The notes under the pieces: model-generated | Told to the model about the DNA's origin: nothing | The model's input: the letters and a program-made list of their open reading frames with translations, nothing else | Database searches by the model: none | Shown: piece by piece, positions 38,728 through 47,644 of the stretch | Layout of the letters: each line of letters begins with the position of its first letter | How positions within the stretch are numbered: position 1 is the stretch's first letter | Assembly (NCBI GenBank): GCA_963749895.1 | Contig: CAVVOG010000001.1 | Coordinates: 868,001 to 932,000 of the forward strand | Source of the DNA: AC-51 sp963749895 | GTDB taxonomy: Bacteria; Actinomycetota; UBA4738; HRBIN12 | Direction of reading: 5' to 3' | Length of the DNA: 64,000 nucleotides | Made by a program: the position numbers and the translations under genes

Positions 38728-39642
38728 TCAGCGGAGCTTCGCGATCGTGCCTTCGGGCGGCGTCGGGTAGAAGTCCGGATGGACCGCCCAGGCCATGACC
38801 TCGAGACCGTCGACGATCCGCGGACCGGGCCGCGAGAAGTACGAGGTGGCGTCCACCGCGTACACGTTGCCGTTGCGCACCGCCGGCGTGTCGGCGAACT
38901 CCGGTTGCTCGAGGAACGTGTCGGCCTCGTCCTCGGCCTCCTCGAGGTAGTAACCGCAGGGCATGAAGACGATCACCTCAGGCCCCGCGGCCCGGATCTC
39001 GTGCCACGCCGTCTCGCGGCTCGGCTCACCCTTCTGGGCGAGCACGGGCATCCCGCCGACGGCCTCGATCATGTCGGGGACCCAGTGCCCGGCCGAGAAC
39101 GGCGGGTCCGACCACTCCAACGCGAACACGCTCACGGTCGGCAGGCGCTTGGCGGTCTCCTTCACCGCCGCGACCCGCTGCCGGAGAGAGGCCATCAGCT
39201 CCTCGGCCGGCTCGGTGCGCTCGAGGGCTCGTCCCACGATCCCGATCGACGCGATCACGTCGTCGAGGGTCTGCGGGTCGAGCGTGAGCACCGTGGCGTC
39301 GGGCAGGCCGATCCGGTCGAGCGCCGCCTTCACCTGTCCGCTCGGCACGGCGCAGACGCGGCACAGGTCCTGCGTGATGATCACGTCGGGGCGTTCGCGG
39401 CGCAGCAGCTCGGTATCGAGCTGGTACGGCGGCTGCGAGGTAGCCACCCGCGCGCGCACCGCGTCGTCGATCTCGCGGGGCGTCTGGATCCGTCCCTGGG
39501 GGAGGGTCGAACGGGAGATCACCGGCTTCGTGACCGCATCGGCGGGGTGGTCGCACTCGTCGGTGACCCCGACGAGGTCGTCGCCGAGCCCCAGCGCGTA
39601 GACGATCTCCGTGGCGGACGGCAGCAGCGACGCGATCTTCAT
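38728..39642 (-). CDS. BtuF-like ABC substrate-binding protein without signal peptide
   Basis: This 304-residue helical-backbone binding protein has KIASLLPSATEIVYALGLGD, LRRERPDVIITQDLC, and LEWSDPPFSAGHWVPDMIEAVGG, typical of cobalamin-binding BtuF-like proteins. It lacks a signal peptide and lipobox, as in the cytosolic subgroup, and no BtuCD genes are adjacent. It overlaps the preceding E2 gene by four bases (ATGA), an unexpected partnership with a 2-oxoacid dehydrogenase. Confidence 0.8.
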   Translation of the reverse strand: MKIASLLPSATEIVYALGLGDDLVGVTDECDHPADAVTKPVISRSTLPQGRIQTPREIDDAVRARVATSQPPYQLDTELLRRERPDVIITQDLCRVCAVPSGQVKAALDRIGLPDATVLTLDPQTLDDVIASIGIVGRALERTEPAEELMASLRQRVAAVKETAKRLPTVSVFALEWSDPPFSAGHWVPDMIEAVGGMPVLAQKGEPSRETAWHEIRAAGPEVIVFMPCGYYLEEAEDEADTFLEQPEFADTPAVRNGNVYAVDATSYFSRPGPRIVDGLEVMAWAVHPDFYPTPPEGTIAKLR

Positions 39643-40814
39643 CGAGGCAGCTCTCCCAGGCGTTCCGCGGACTCTAGCAGCGCCACCAGGTCGGTCAGCG
39701 CCCGGCCCGCGACCGCCCCGTCGAGGACCCGGTGATCGAACGTCAGCGAGATCGTCGCGGTCGGACGCACCTCGACCGCGCCGTCGCGGGCGACCGCCCG
39801 GTCGGCGATCACGCCGAACGCCAGCGTGACGCTCGTGCCCGGCGACAGGATCGGCGTTCCCGCCTCGCTGCCGTACGAGCCGGTGTTGCTGACGGCGATC
39901 GTGGCCGTCGCCGCGAGGTCTTCGATCGCGAGCGTCCCGGCCCGTGCGGCGTCGGCCAGTCGACGGACCTCGGCGGCGAGGTCGGCGATCCCGCGGCGCC
40001 CGGCGTCGTGGAGCACGGGGACCACCAGGCCGCGCTCGGTGTCGGCCGCGATCCCCACGTTCACCTTGCCGCGCAACTCGATCCGGTCGTCCGCCCAGCG
40101 GGCGTTGAGGAGCGGGTGGGACTCGATCGTCCGACACAACGACGCGAGCACGACCGCCAGGGGGGACACGCCCAGCTCGCGGCGGAGACCGGTAAGCGCG
40201 ACGCAATCCACGCTGCGGAACGTCGTCACCTGCGGGATCGCGGCCTGTTCGCTCAGACGTTGGGCGATCGTTCGCCGGATCGGCACGACCGGCACCGTCT
40301 CGATCCGGAGATCCTCGGACACGGTGGCGGCGACCGCCCCCTGCGCCCCGGCCGTTCGGTCGGCGGCGCGCCGCACGTCGCCTTCGGTGACCCGGCCGTC
40401 CGGCCCCGTCCCGTCGATCGTGCCGAGATCGACGCCGAGGTCCTTCGCCAGCTTCCGCACCGGGGGGGTGGCGCGCGCCGGGCCGCTCGACATCGGTCGC
40501 TCCACGGTGGGGGGGTAGGTCGCGACCCGCGCGGCCTCAGGAGGCTCGGGGAGGTCCGCCGGTGGCGCCGTCCCCTCCACGTCGAACGTCACCAGCGGGG
40601 CCCCGACCGGGACGTCGTCGTCCTCGGTCCCGTGGAGCGTCACGACCCGGCCGGCGAACGGCGAGGGGATCTCGACCGCCGCCTTCGCGGTCTCGACCTC
40701 GACCAGCGGCTGGTTCAGCGCGACCTCGTCGCCGGCGGCGACGAGCCACGCGACGATCTTCCCTTCCTCGAGCCCCTCGCCGAGGTCCGGCATCGTGAAC
40801 ACGCGCTCGGCCAT
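39639..40814 (-). CDS. dihydrolipoamide acyltransferase (E2) of a 2-oxoacid dehydrogenase
   Basis: E2 transfers the acyl group from lipoamide to CoA. The 391-residue protein has one lipoyl domain (MPDLGEGLEEGKIVAW, lipoyl-Lys in VEVETAKAAVEI at about residue 44), a peripheral subunit-binding domain (VRKLAKDLGVDLGTIDGTG) and a catalytic domain ending in DHRVLDGA with the active-site His and Asp. Order E1alpha-E1beta-E2 without E3 is typical of branched-chain or acetoin-type complexes; the substrate is uncertain. Confidence 0.92.
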   Translation of the reverse strand: MAERVFTMPDLGEGLEEGKIVAWLVAAGDEVALNQPLVEVETAKAAVEIPSPFAGRVVTLHGTEDDDVPVGAPLVTFDVEGTAPPADLPEPPEAARVATYPPTVERPMSSGPARATPPVRKLAKDLGVDLGTIDGTGPDGRVTEGDVRRAADRTAGAQGAVAATVSEDLRIETVPVVPIRRTIAQRLSEQAAIPQVTTFRSVDCVALTGLRRELGVSPLAVVLASLCRTIESHPLLNARWADDRIELRGKVNVGIAADTERGLVVPVLHDAGRRGIADLAAEVRRLADAARAGTLAIEDLAATATIAVSNTGSYGSEAGTPILSPGTSVTLAFGVIADRAVARDGAVEVRPTATISLTFDHRVLDGAVAGRALTDLVALLESAERLGELPR

Positions 40815-41788
40815 CAGTACGCCACCACCTTCCGGACCGCCTCGGCGATGCGTTCGGCGCTCGGCAGGTAGTGCTGCTCCAGCGACGCCGGCGGGTAGGG
40901 GGCGTCCCAGCCCGTCACCCGCGCCACCGGCGCCGCGAGGTGGTCGAACGCGAGCTCCATCACCCGCGCCGCGACCTCCGCGCCCATGCCGAGCGTCCGG
41001 GCGGCCTCGTGCACGACGACGACGCGGCCGGTCTCCTCGGCCGAGCGCCGCAGCAGCGTCTCGTCGAGCGGGGAGAGCGACCGCAGGTCGACGACCCGCA
41101 CCGACACGCCGTCGGGCTCGAGCGCGGCGGCCGCTTCGAGGCTCCGCGCGAGCATCGTCCCGTACGTGACGATCGTGACGTCGTTCCCCTCGCGGACGAT
41201 CCGGCCCTCGCCGATCCCAGGCCCCTCCGCGGTCAGGTCGCCGTCCTCCTTCATCCAGTAGCGGGCCTTCGGCTCGAGCACCACGACGGGATCGGGGTCG
41301 GCGACCGCCAGCCGCAGCAGCCGGTAGGCGTCGAGCGGGCTCGACGGGACGACGACCTTCAGCCCGGCGGTGTGGACGTAGTAGGTCTCGGGGCTCTCCC
41401 CGTGGTGCTCCTTGCCCTTGATGCCCCCGAACGACGGGATCCTGATCGTCATCGGCACGTCCACGCGTCCCCGCGTGCGCATCCGCAGCTTCGCGACGTG
41501 GTCGATCACCTGCTCGAGCGCCGGATAGCTGAACGCGTCGAACTGCATCTCGACCACCGGTCGCCATCCCGCCATGCAGAGCCCGACCGCAGCTCCGGCG
41601 ATCGCGGCCTCGCTGATCGGGGTGTCGAACACGCGGGGGACCCCGTACTCGTCCTGCAGCCCGTCGGTGACCCGGAACACGCCGCCCGAGCGGCCCACGT
41701 CCTCACCGAACACGAGGACCCGAGGATCGTCGGCGAGCGCGTCGTACAAGGCCCGGTTCAGGGCGCCGCTCATCGTCCACTCAGCCAC
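40814..41788 (-). CDS. 2-oxoacid dehydrogenase E1 component, beta subunit
   Basis: This 324-residue thiamine-diphosphate-dependent E1 beta chain has VLVFGEDVGRSGGVFRVT, FDTPISEAAIAGAAVGLCMAG, and the C-terminal transketolase domain (GNDVTIVTYGTMLARSLEAA, RVTGWDAPYP). The GTG at 41788 gives the usual N-terminus VAEWTMSGALN; the open frame to 41872 lies within E1 alpha. It overlaps E1 alpha by eight bases and E2 by one. Confidence 0.92.
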   Translation of the reverse strand: MAEWTMSGALNRALYDALADDPRVLVFGEDVGRSGGVFRVTDGLQDEYGVPRVFDTPISEAAIAGAAVGLCMAGWRPVVEMQFDAFSYPALEQVIDHVAKLRMRTRGRVDVPMTIRIPSFGGIKGKEHHGESPETYYVHTAGLKVVVPSSPLDAYRLLRLAVADPDPVVVLEPKARYWMKEDGDLTAEGPGIGEGRIVREGNDVTIVTYGTMLARSLEAAAALEPDGVSVRVVDLRSLSPLDETLLRRSAEETGRVVVVHEAARTLGMGAEVAARVMELAFDHLAAPVARVTGWDAPYPPASLEQHYLPSAERIAEAVRKVVAY

Positions 41789-42842
41789 CCAGGGCCTCCC
41801 CTCGCTGCCGCAGGAACGCCTCGGACGGTTCGGCGTACACCCAGTCGAGCATCCACTCGACGGGCGGCGCACCCTGGGCCGTGAGCCCCTCGCGGACCTC
41901 GAGCGCGAAGGTCTCGGCCTCCGCCTCGAACCCGGCCACCGCGTCGTCGTCGACGACGCCCTCCGACGTGAGCCACGCGCGGAACCGGACGATCGGATCG
42001 AAGGCCCGGGCGCGATCGACCTCCTCGTCGGCGCGGTACCGGGTCGGGTCGTCGGCGGTCGAGTGGGCGCCGATCCGGTACGTGAGCGCCTCGATCAGCG
42101 TGGGCCCCTCGCCCGCGCGGGCGCGCGCGACCGCGTCCCGCGTGGCCCGGTACACGGCCAGCACGTCGTTCCCGTCGACCCGGACGCCGGGGAACCCGTA
42201 GCCCTCGGCGCGCCGCCAGATCTCGCCGGCGGTCTGGTCGGCGGTCGGCACGCTGATCGCCCAGCCGTTGTTCTGGCAGAACAGCACGAGCGGCAGGCGC
42301 CAGACGCCGGCGAGGTTCGCCCCCTCGTGGAAGTCGCCCTCGCTCGTGGAACCGTCGCCGAAGTAGGCGATCGTCACGTCGTCGGCGCCGTCGAGCCTCC
42401 GCCCGAGCGCGTAGCCCGCCGCGTGCGGGATCTGGGTCGCGATCGGGATGCAGATCGGCCCGAACCGCGACGCTCGGGGGTCGTAGGGCCCGCCGTGCCA
42501 GGTCCCCCGGTGGTACCAGAGGTACCGAACGGCATCGACGCCCCGGACCAGCGCGACCGCGAGCTCGCGGAACGTCGGGAAGACCATGTCGTCGCGGCCG
42601 AGCGCGAACGCCGAGCCGATCTGGGCGGCCTCCTGGCCCTCGAACCCGGGGTAGACGGTCAGCTCGCCCTGGCGCTGGAGGGCGATGCACTCGCGATCGA
42701 GCCGCCGAGCCACCACCATCCAGCGGAGCATCGCGCGGAGCTCGTCGGGACCCAGGCCGACGTCGGGGTCACCGACGGGCGTGCCGTCGGCCGCCAGGAC
42801 GCGCTCGGGCATGGTGCCCTCCCAGTGCTCCGGTACGTCCAC
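41781..42842 (-). CDS. 2-oxoacid dehydrogenase E1 component, alpha subunit
   Basis: This 353-residue thiamine-diphosphate-binding E1 alpha chain has the ThDP motif GDGSTSEGDFHEGAN with NNGWAISVP, and the phosphorylation-loop region YRIGAHSTADDP. It decarboxylates a 2-oxoacid. The GTG start follows GAGGGGG; ATG 42812 is an alternative. A TATCCT -10 box lies 32 bases upstream. It leads an operon with E1 beta, E2, the BtuF-like protein and the nucleoside phosphorylase. Confidence 0.93.
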   Translation of the reverse strand: MDVPEHWEGTMPERVLAADGTPVGDPDVGLGPDELRAMLRWMVVARRLDRECIALQRQGELTVYPGFEGQEAAQIGSAFALGRDDMVFPTFRELAVALVRGVDAVRYLWYHRGTWHGGPYDPRASRFGPICIPIATQIPHAAGYALGRRLDGADDVTIAYFGDGSTSEGDFHEGANLAGVWRLPLVLFCQNNGWAISVPTADQTAGEIWRRAEGYGFPGVRVDGNDVLAVYRATRDAVARARAGEGPTLIEALTYRIGAHSTADDPTRYRADEEVDRARAFDPIVRFRAWLTSEGVVDDDAVAGFEAEAETFALEVREGLTAQGAPPVEWMLDWVYAEPSEAFLRQRGEALGG

Positions 42843-42873
42843 GCCCCCTCAGCTCCCGTCCGATGATGCCGAG

Positions 42874-42879
42874 AGGATA
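42874..42879 (-). promoter_or_regulatory. TATCCT -10 box of the 2-oxoacid dehydrogenase operon
   Basis: TATCCT on the minus strand, 32 bases upstream of the E1 alpha GTG, leaves room for a leader with GAGGGGG. It is placed back to back with the promoter at 42898. Confidence 0.4.
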
Positions 42880-42897
42880 GGGGATAGGTCGTCCCGC

Positions 42898-42903
42898 TAG
42901 ACT
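42898..42903 (+). promoter_or_regulatory. TAGACT -10 box, apparently leaderless
   Basis: TAGACT is 9 bases before the ATG at 42913, with no Shine-Dalgarno. This is the same arrangement as at purA. Confidence 0.5.
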
Positions 42904-42912
42904 CCGTGCCCC

Positions 42913-43719
42913 ATGGTGCCGTCCGCCTACCTCCGGGTGTTCCAGCCGCTCGACGGGTTCGAGCGCGGCGAACAGCTGCACTGGGAGCGGTACCTCGTCA
43001 CGGCGTCGCAGCGGAGCCACGCGAGGCCGCGCTACGCGGACCACCAGACGGCCGACGGTCTGGGCGTGCTCGCCCCCGCCGAGGAGGAGCACGCCGACGT
43101 CCGGGTGATCGACGGTCGGACCTACCTCGCGCCTCGTCGGTACCGGCTCCGCGTGCTCGAGTCGATGCTGGCCTTCCGTGACGCGGAGCCGTTCGAGCTG
43201 TGGGACCGCGTCGTCCCGAAGAAGGACGCTCGGCGTGCCCGCCGGGAGCTCGCACGTCATCGGCGGCGCGACCCGCACGTCGCTGCGTTCGTGCAGCAGA
43301 GCCCGTGGCACGTCCCGATCCGCTGGTTCGCGTTGTTCAACGACGACGAACGGAGCCTCGGTGACGACGAGCAGGGGCGTCGCCGTCTCCGCTACACCAC
43401 CACCACACGGCGGGCGATGCGCCGGGCCGAGAACGCGATCCCGGTCCTGCGCCGCACCGACCTCGGGCCGATCGGGGAGCTGCTCGTCGATCTGCACCAA
43501 TGGGTCGCGACGTTCGACCACCGGAGCCTGCTCGAGCTCGACTACGGCGAGCTGTGCGACTTCCTCACCTGGGACGAGCTCGACGACGACCACAGCGCGG
43601 CGGATCTGGCGGGTGCCCTCGCGGCCCTCGAGCGGCGTGAGTATCCGGATGCCGCCGACGCCTACCAGGGCGTGCTCGTCCGGTGGGCGGAGATCCGCAG
43701 CCGCGAGCTCATGAACTGA
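42913..43719 (+). CDS. conserved-looking hypothetical protein
   Basis: This 268-residue soluble protein is rich in Arg, Asp and Glu. It opens SAYLRVFQPLDGFERGEQ, has a central WHVPIRWFALFNDDER, and ends with helices around DLAGALAALERREYPDAADAYQ. I recall similar hypothetical proteins in actinobacteria but cannot assign a function. It stands alone between the E1 alpha promoter and tRNA-Phe. Confidence 0.75.
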   Translation: MVPSAYLRVFQPLDGFERGEQLHWERYLVTASQRSHARPRYADHQTADGLGVLAPAEEEHADVRVIDGRTYLAPRRYRLRVLESMLAFRDAEPFELWDRVVPKKDARRARRELARHRRRDPHVAAFVQQSPWHVPIRWFALFNDDERSLGDDEQGRRRLRYTTTTRRAMRRAENAIPVLRRTDLGPIGELLVDLHQWVATFDHRSLLELDYGELCDFLTWDELDDDHSAADLAGALAALERREYPDAADAYQGVLVRWAEIRSRELMN

Positions 43720-43725
43720 GCGGAG

Positions 43726-43798
43726 TGGCCAGGGGCAGAATCGAACTGCCGACACCGCGGTTTTCAGCCGCGTGCTCTGCCAACTGAGCTACCTGGCC
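43726..43798 (-). tRNA. tRNA-Phe (anticodon GAA)
   Basis: The minus strand folds as a complete cloverleaf: acceptor GGCCAGG pairing CCTGGCC, D arm GCTC...GAGC, anticodon stem CGCGG/CCGCG with loop CTGAAAA (anticodon GAA), variable GTGTC, T arm GGCAG-TTCGATT-CTGCC and discriminator A. CCA is not encoded. It marks the border between housekeeping DNA and the accessory region, but its 3' end faces away from that region. Confidence 0.97.
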
Positions 43799-43960
43799 CG
43801 GGCCGGACGAGAACCTGGCAGAAATCGCCACCGAGGTCACCACCAGCGCGTTGAAGTGTAGCGAGTGGAGGTGGGTCCGGGCTCGGTAACGCTATCTCGG
43901 CCGGAGGGAGGCCCCTGAGACAGCCTTGATCCTTGCCGGGTGGTGCCGGAAGGGGAAGAG

Positions 43961-45370
43961 TCAGGCGGCCGCTTCGGGGCCCTCGGCCGCTCTGTGGCGG
44001 GCCATCGTGAGGGCGTTGACCATCACGGCCCACCCGAGCATCTCGACCCGCTGACGGCGCCATCCCAGGCTGTGAGCCCTGCCGAGGAACAGGGTGTCCT
44101 CCAAGGACCGGTTCAACGACTCGGAGTCGTTCCGACGGCCGTAGAGGCGCGGGAAGTCCGGGTCTGAAGGCGGGATGGGCCGAACGTTCTCGGTCCGGTT
44201 GAACCTGCGTTTGCGATCGGCGTCGTTCTGGTGGAGGCGCACCGTGATCTGGCCTCCGCCCATGTGCTGGGGCAGCCGGTAGTCGTTGTACCAGCGGTAC
44301 AGCCCTGAGTCGGCGGCCCTCATCCTGTGCGTCCTCTTGCGGGCGAGACGGACGAACTCCAGCTCACCAGCCTCCGTCGGACGCATGACGCCGATCGCGC
44401 CGGCTTCGGAGAAGAGCCGCAGCGTGACGGTGGAGCCATCAAGGAGCCGGACGTCCTTGTCCTCGACATGCACGGTCTTCTCGCGCCGTTTGATCTTGCG
44501 TTTGAGGGTCTTGCTCGCGATCGTCTCAGCAGCGGCGACCATGTTGACCGGCACGATCCCGAGTTCCCTGAGGATCTTCTGGTGGTGGACCCCGCGGAGG
44601 GCAGTGTCGTAGACGATCGCCTGGGTTCCCGGGACGAGCGGCGCCAGGCGCTCGAAGCATGAGACGGCCACCGAGGCTTCTGACCCGGGTTCTGGCACGC
44701 GCTCCACGTCCAGGATGAACCGACCGATCGGTGAGCGCGTGGCCACCATGACGAACTTGGTACCCCACGTGGCTTCTCCGTCGCCCTCGAAGTGGAGCGC
44801 CGCGTCGGCTTCGAAGCGGATGGGGATCACCTCGCCGGTCTCGGAATCGACGCGGAACTGCCCCGGCTTCGCCTTGAACAACGGAGTGACGACCTTGCCG
44901 TCGGCATGGAGGACTCGAGAGAGGTCCGGGTGCGTGTAGGAGCCGGGACCGTCTGGGTCGAGGAGGCCGGCCTCCATGGCCTGACCCGCCGCGAGTTCGC
45001 AGTGGATCTCTCCGAGGCGTTCCAGGATCGCTGGGTCGGTGAGGTAGCGGTCGCGTCCGTAGACGTAGTGGTGGCGCCGCATCGGCTTCGGGGGCAGGTG
45101 CATCGAAGGGTCGTCAGGGAAGCGACGCCGAACGATGCGCCGCATGTGCCTCCACACCAGCGGGTGCGATAGTTCGGCTTCGACTTGCCGGCCGCTGCGC
45201 CACACCGACAGGAGCGAGTTGAACACCAGGAGCATGAAGGTGGGGTAGTCGCGACGGCGGCCAGACGTGGCAGGTCCGGGGATCGCACGGGCGAGTTCGT
45301 AGATCGCCGGGTTCTGCAGGATGGCCTCCACCTTCTCCAGGGAGGAGACCGTCGGCTTGTCGCTCAGCAC
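43961..45370 (-). mobile_element. DDE-type transposase gene
   Basis: This 469-residue transposase-like protein begins at a GTG overlapping the recombinase stop by seven bases. Candidate catalytic acids are visible as HADGKVV, VYDTALRGVHH and the RRNDSESLNRSLEDTL helix, resembling the D-D-E core with the conserved Arg/Glu helix of DDE_Tnp_1-like enzymes. The N-terminal RDYPTFMLLVFNSLLS is a helical DNA-binding region. I cannot name the IS family. No terminal inverted repeats were convincingly found. It forms an operon with the recombinase-like gene. Confidence 0.75.
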
Positions 45371-46257
45371 GCTGCCCGCCAGTCGAAGCCGATGAAGGCG
45401 GCGGCACGATCGAGGCTGCGCATCCCGAGCAACGCGGCGACCTCGTCGATCGATGCACCGTTGGCAAGGGCTGCGGCGCCGCGCCATGCTGCGATCGAGT
45501 TCGGCCGTACACCAGGAGTATTCGCGAGGTCAGCCTGTCTGAGCGTCGAGGCCACGACCTCATGAACCGACGCCCGAGAGGTCGTATCCGGAACGAGCAG
45601 ATCGACGTTCCCCGGGGATGCCGACTTCGACATCACGACGCGTCGAAGCTGCTTGAGCCCCCAGTCGGTCAGCGTGCTCCATCTCGCGTCTGTGCTCGAG
45701 GACCCGCCGATCCAGACACGCCCTCCCTCGAGGTCGAGATCCCCTGCCCGGATCGCGGCAAGTTCGGCCACGCGAGCGGTCGCTTCGGCGAGTGCCCACG
45801 CCATCGCGTAACAGGCCTCACCTTTCATGCGCTCGGCGAATGAGCGGCACCTACGGACCTCCTCGTCCGTGAGCGGCCGCAGAGCGTGGTAGGAACGCGA
45901 GGGCAGCGTGATGTTCGTTGTGAGGTCGACCGAGAGAACGCCGAGGGTTCTCGCCTCCCGGAAGAAGATCCGTAGGGCTGTGCGACGAAGATGCATCGTC
46001 GCAATGCTGGGCTCGGTCTTGCTGCGGGTGAGTGACCGAACAAAGGCCGACACATGCACCTCGGTGATGTCGCCGGAGCGATCCACTCCTGAGGCCGCGA
46101 GGTAGTTGGCAAAGCCACGGATGAGGTCAGCGACCCTGATCAGGCTGACGGGCGCCATGACGCCAAGTTCAGTCAGGTGGGTGACGATGCGATCCCCAAG
46201 CACCCGCGGAGACAGGCTGTCGCCGTTCGCCGTGTCGGGGACCGGCTGTACGCTCAC
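45364..46257 (-). mobile_element. tyrosine-recombinase-like protein with altered active site
   Basis: This 297-residue protein has a core-binding helical domain (LADLIRGFANYLAASGV-like) and a catalytic-domain-like region: PLTDEEVRRCRSFAERM, the Arg-I region ATARVAELAAIRAGDLDLEGG, and ALANGASIDEVAALLGMRSLDRAAAFIGF. The HxxR box reads SIAAWR without His, and the nucleophile position reads AAAFIGF, a Phe instead of Tyr. GTG 46257 with AGAGGAGG upstream is the likely start. It may be a DNA-binding accessory to the coupled transposase rather than an active recombinase. Confidence 0.75.
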
Positions 46258-46288
46258 CGCGTCGGACCTCCTCTGGAAGGTTCGGCCA

Positions 46289-46319
46289 GGCCCCGGGGTG
46301 TTTCCGCACCGCCGGGGCC
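46289..46319. repeat. long GC hairpin upstream of the recombinase gene
   Basis: GGCCCCGGGGTG, loop TTTCCG, then CACC-G-CCGGGGCC gives a 12-bp stem with one bulge. It sits in the recombinase leader and may be a regulatory or element-end structure. Confidence 0.55.
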
Positions 46320-46324
46320 ATCTA

Positions 46325-46369
46325 TTGTCGGTCGGCAATGATTCTACGACTATTGTTGTCTACCGACAA
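46325..46369. promoter_or_regulatory. inverted-repeat operator region between divergent genes
   Basis: TTGTCGGT (46325-46332) and ACCGACAA (46362-46369) form an 8-bp inverted repeat separated by 29 bases. A second smaller dyad CGACA-AC-TGTCG lies at 46364-46375, and ATTGT is repeated. The AT-rich centre between them probably holds the divergent promoters, likely bound by the 68-residue HTH protein. Confidence 0.5.
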
Positions 46370-46390
46370 CTGTCGGGCTAGGGTTCATCC

Positions 46391-46597
46391 GTGACCCATC
46401 ACCTCGTTGGTGTGGCTGAGATCGCGGAGATGCTTGGCGTCTCCCGACAGCGGGTCAACCGGATGGTGCAGACGATCTCCGACTTCCCGGCTCCCGAAGC
46501 CGAACTATCCGCGGGGCGCGTGTGGAAGCGGTCGCGAATAGAGGCGTGGGTGTCGAAGCATCCTGATCGAAGACCCGGACGACCGACCGAGAAGTAG
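46391..46597 (+). CDS. AlpA/excisionase-like helix-turn-helix protein
   Basis: This 68-residue winged HTH begins VGVAEIAEMLGVSRQRVNRMV and ends with RSRIEAWVSKHPDRRPGRP, the pattern of MerR-like excisionase/AlpA DNA-binding proteins. It is divergent from the recombinase/transposase pair and next to an inverted-repeat region, so it probably controls the element. The 216 bases downstream contain no convincing gene. Confidence 0.75.
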   Translation: MTHHLVGVAEIAEMLGVSRQRVNRMVQTISDFPAPEAELSAGRVWKRSRIEAWVSKHPDRRPGRPTEK

Positions 46598-46813
46598 GAG
46601 TCCGCCGGGCAATCTCCTCAGAGCGCGTTGCGGGCAGCGAGTGCTCAGGGCGGGGACTGCTCGAGCTCGTCAAATGCTGAGAGGACGAACCTTCGGCCCT
46701 TGCGCCTCCGTGACCTCATGTGGTTGCCTCGGCTTGCGTGAAGACGTCGGTGGCTGCCACCGCGAGACCAGCGCGTTCGGGCGGCCCGCATTAGCCGGAA
46801 GGGGTGACGCCTC

Positions 46814-47629
46814 GTGGCCGTTGGTCTCGTCATCGGGATCGGATCCGATCCGACCCCCGCGGAGTTCGAGGAGCTGATCAACCGAGGACTGATCCCGCAG
46901 AGCGGCTTCCAGTTCGTCACTCTCCAGCTGCCCCCGGAGGAGGCGTCGGACCGGTCGGTCCTGAGGACCTACTACATAGGCGCGTGCACGAAGCAAGGGT
47001 GGCAGGATGGGATGAAGTACGCGGACACCCTGACGTTCAGCGACGTCGTCGCCGCCGGCAGGCCCATGGTGATCGTGCAACCCCAGCTCGTCGAGGAACC
47101 CGGATCGCCCGGCGGCCCCGAGGGCCCGCAGGGGCGACCGGCGGCGGCGGACACGGCCGCGCGGATCGTCATCGCGGGGATGCTCGACGGGGCGGACGCG
47201 GCGACGCTGACCGGCTGCACGCGGGTCGTCGCCGTCGCGATCGTCCACGCCCTGCCGCATCTCACGGGGCACCCCGCGAACCACATCGCCAGCCTGTTCG
47301 TTGAGCAGGACAAGGCGCGCGGGTGGATCCCTGTCTCGTTGACCGTTGAGCCCGACACCCCGGTGCGGATGGTGCAACGGCCGGACGTGTCGCACCTTCG
47401 GACGTCCGAGGTCAACGCGATCCTCGCCGAGATCCTCTTCGACCTCGCCCCGGACGTCGATCTGCGCGAGTGCTCGGCCATCGGCATCTCGGGAGAGAAC
47501 CCGGCCCTCGGGCACACGTACTTCGCGGTCCTGGCGGCACGACCGGCGACCAGCGCACCGCCGCACGACGCTGAGGCGCCCGACACGACGGCGCCTCGGA
47601 AGTGGTCACTCCGACGTCGGCGGTCCTAG
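46814..47629 (+). CDS. unknown protein at the left end of the WD40/STAND island
   Basis: This 271-residue unrecognised protein starts at a GTG with GGAAGGGG upstream. It has an N-terminal alpha-beta region (PTPAEFEELINRGLIPQSGF), a short collagen-like Gly-X-Y stretch (GSPGGPEGPQGRP, about 96-108), and a second domain (AARIVIAGMLDGADAATLTG, LAEILFDLAPDVDLRECSAI). It ends 15 bases before the first WD40 gene and is likely co-transcribed. No function is proposed. Confidence 0.7.
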   Translation: MAVGLVIGIGSDPTPAEFEELINRGLIPQSGFQFVTLQLPPEEASDRSVLRTYYIGACTKQGWQDGMKYADTLTFSDVVAAGRPMVIVQPQLVEEPGSPGGPEGPQGRPAAADTAARIVIAGMLDGADAATLTGCTRVVAVAIVHALPHLTGHPANHIASLFVEQDKARGWIPVSLTVEPDTPVRMVQRPDVSHLRTSEVNAILAEILFDLAPDVDLRECSAIGISGENPALGHTYFAVLAARPATSAPPHDAEAPDTTAPRKWSLRRRRS

Positions 47630-47644
47630 CGGGGGACCCGCCAG

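Noticed and set aside
43726..46597. Integration of the accessory region at tRNA-Phe by the adjacent recombinase
   Set aside because: The tRNA 3' end faces away from the accessory DNA, no repeat of the tRNA 3' end was found on the right side, and the recombinase appears to lack its catalytic Tyr.
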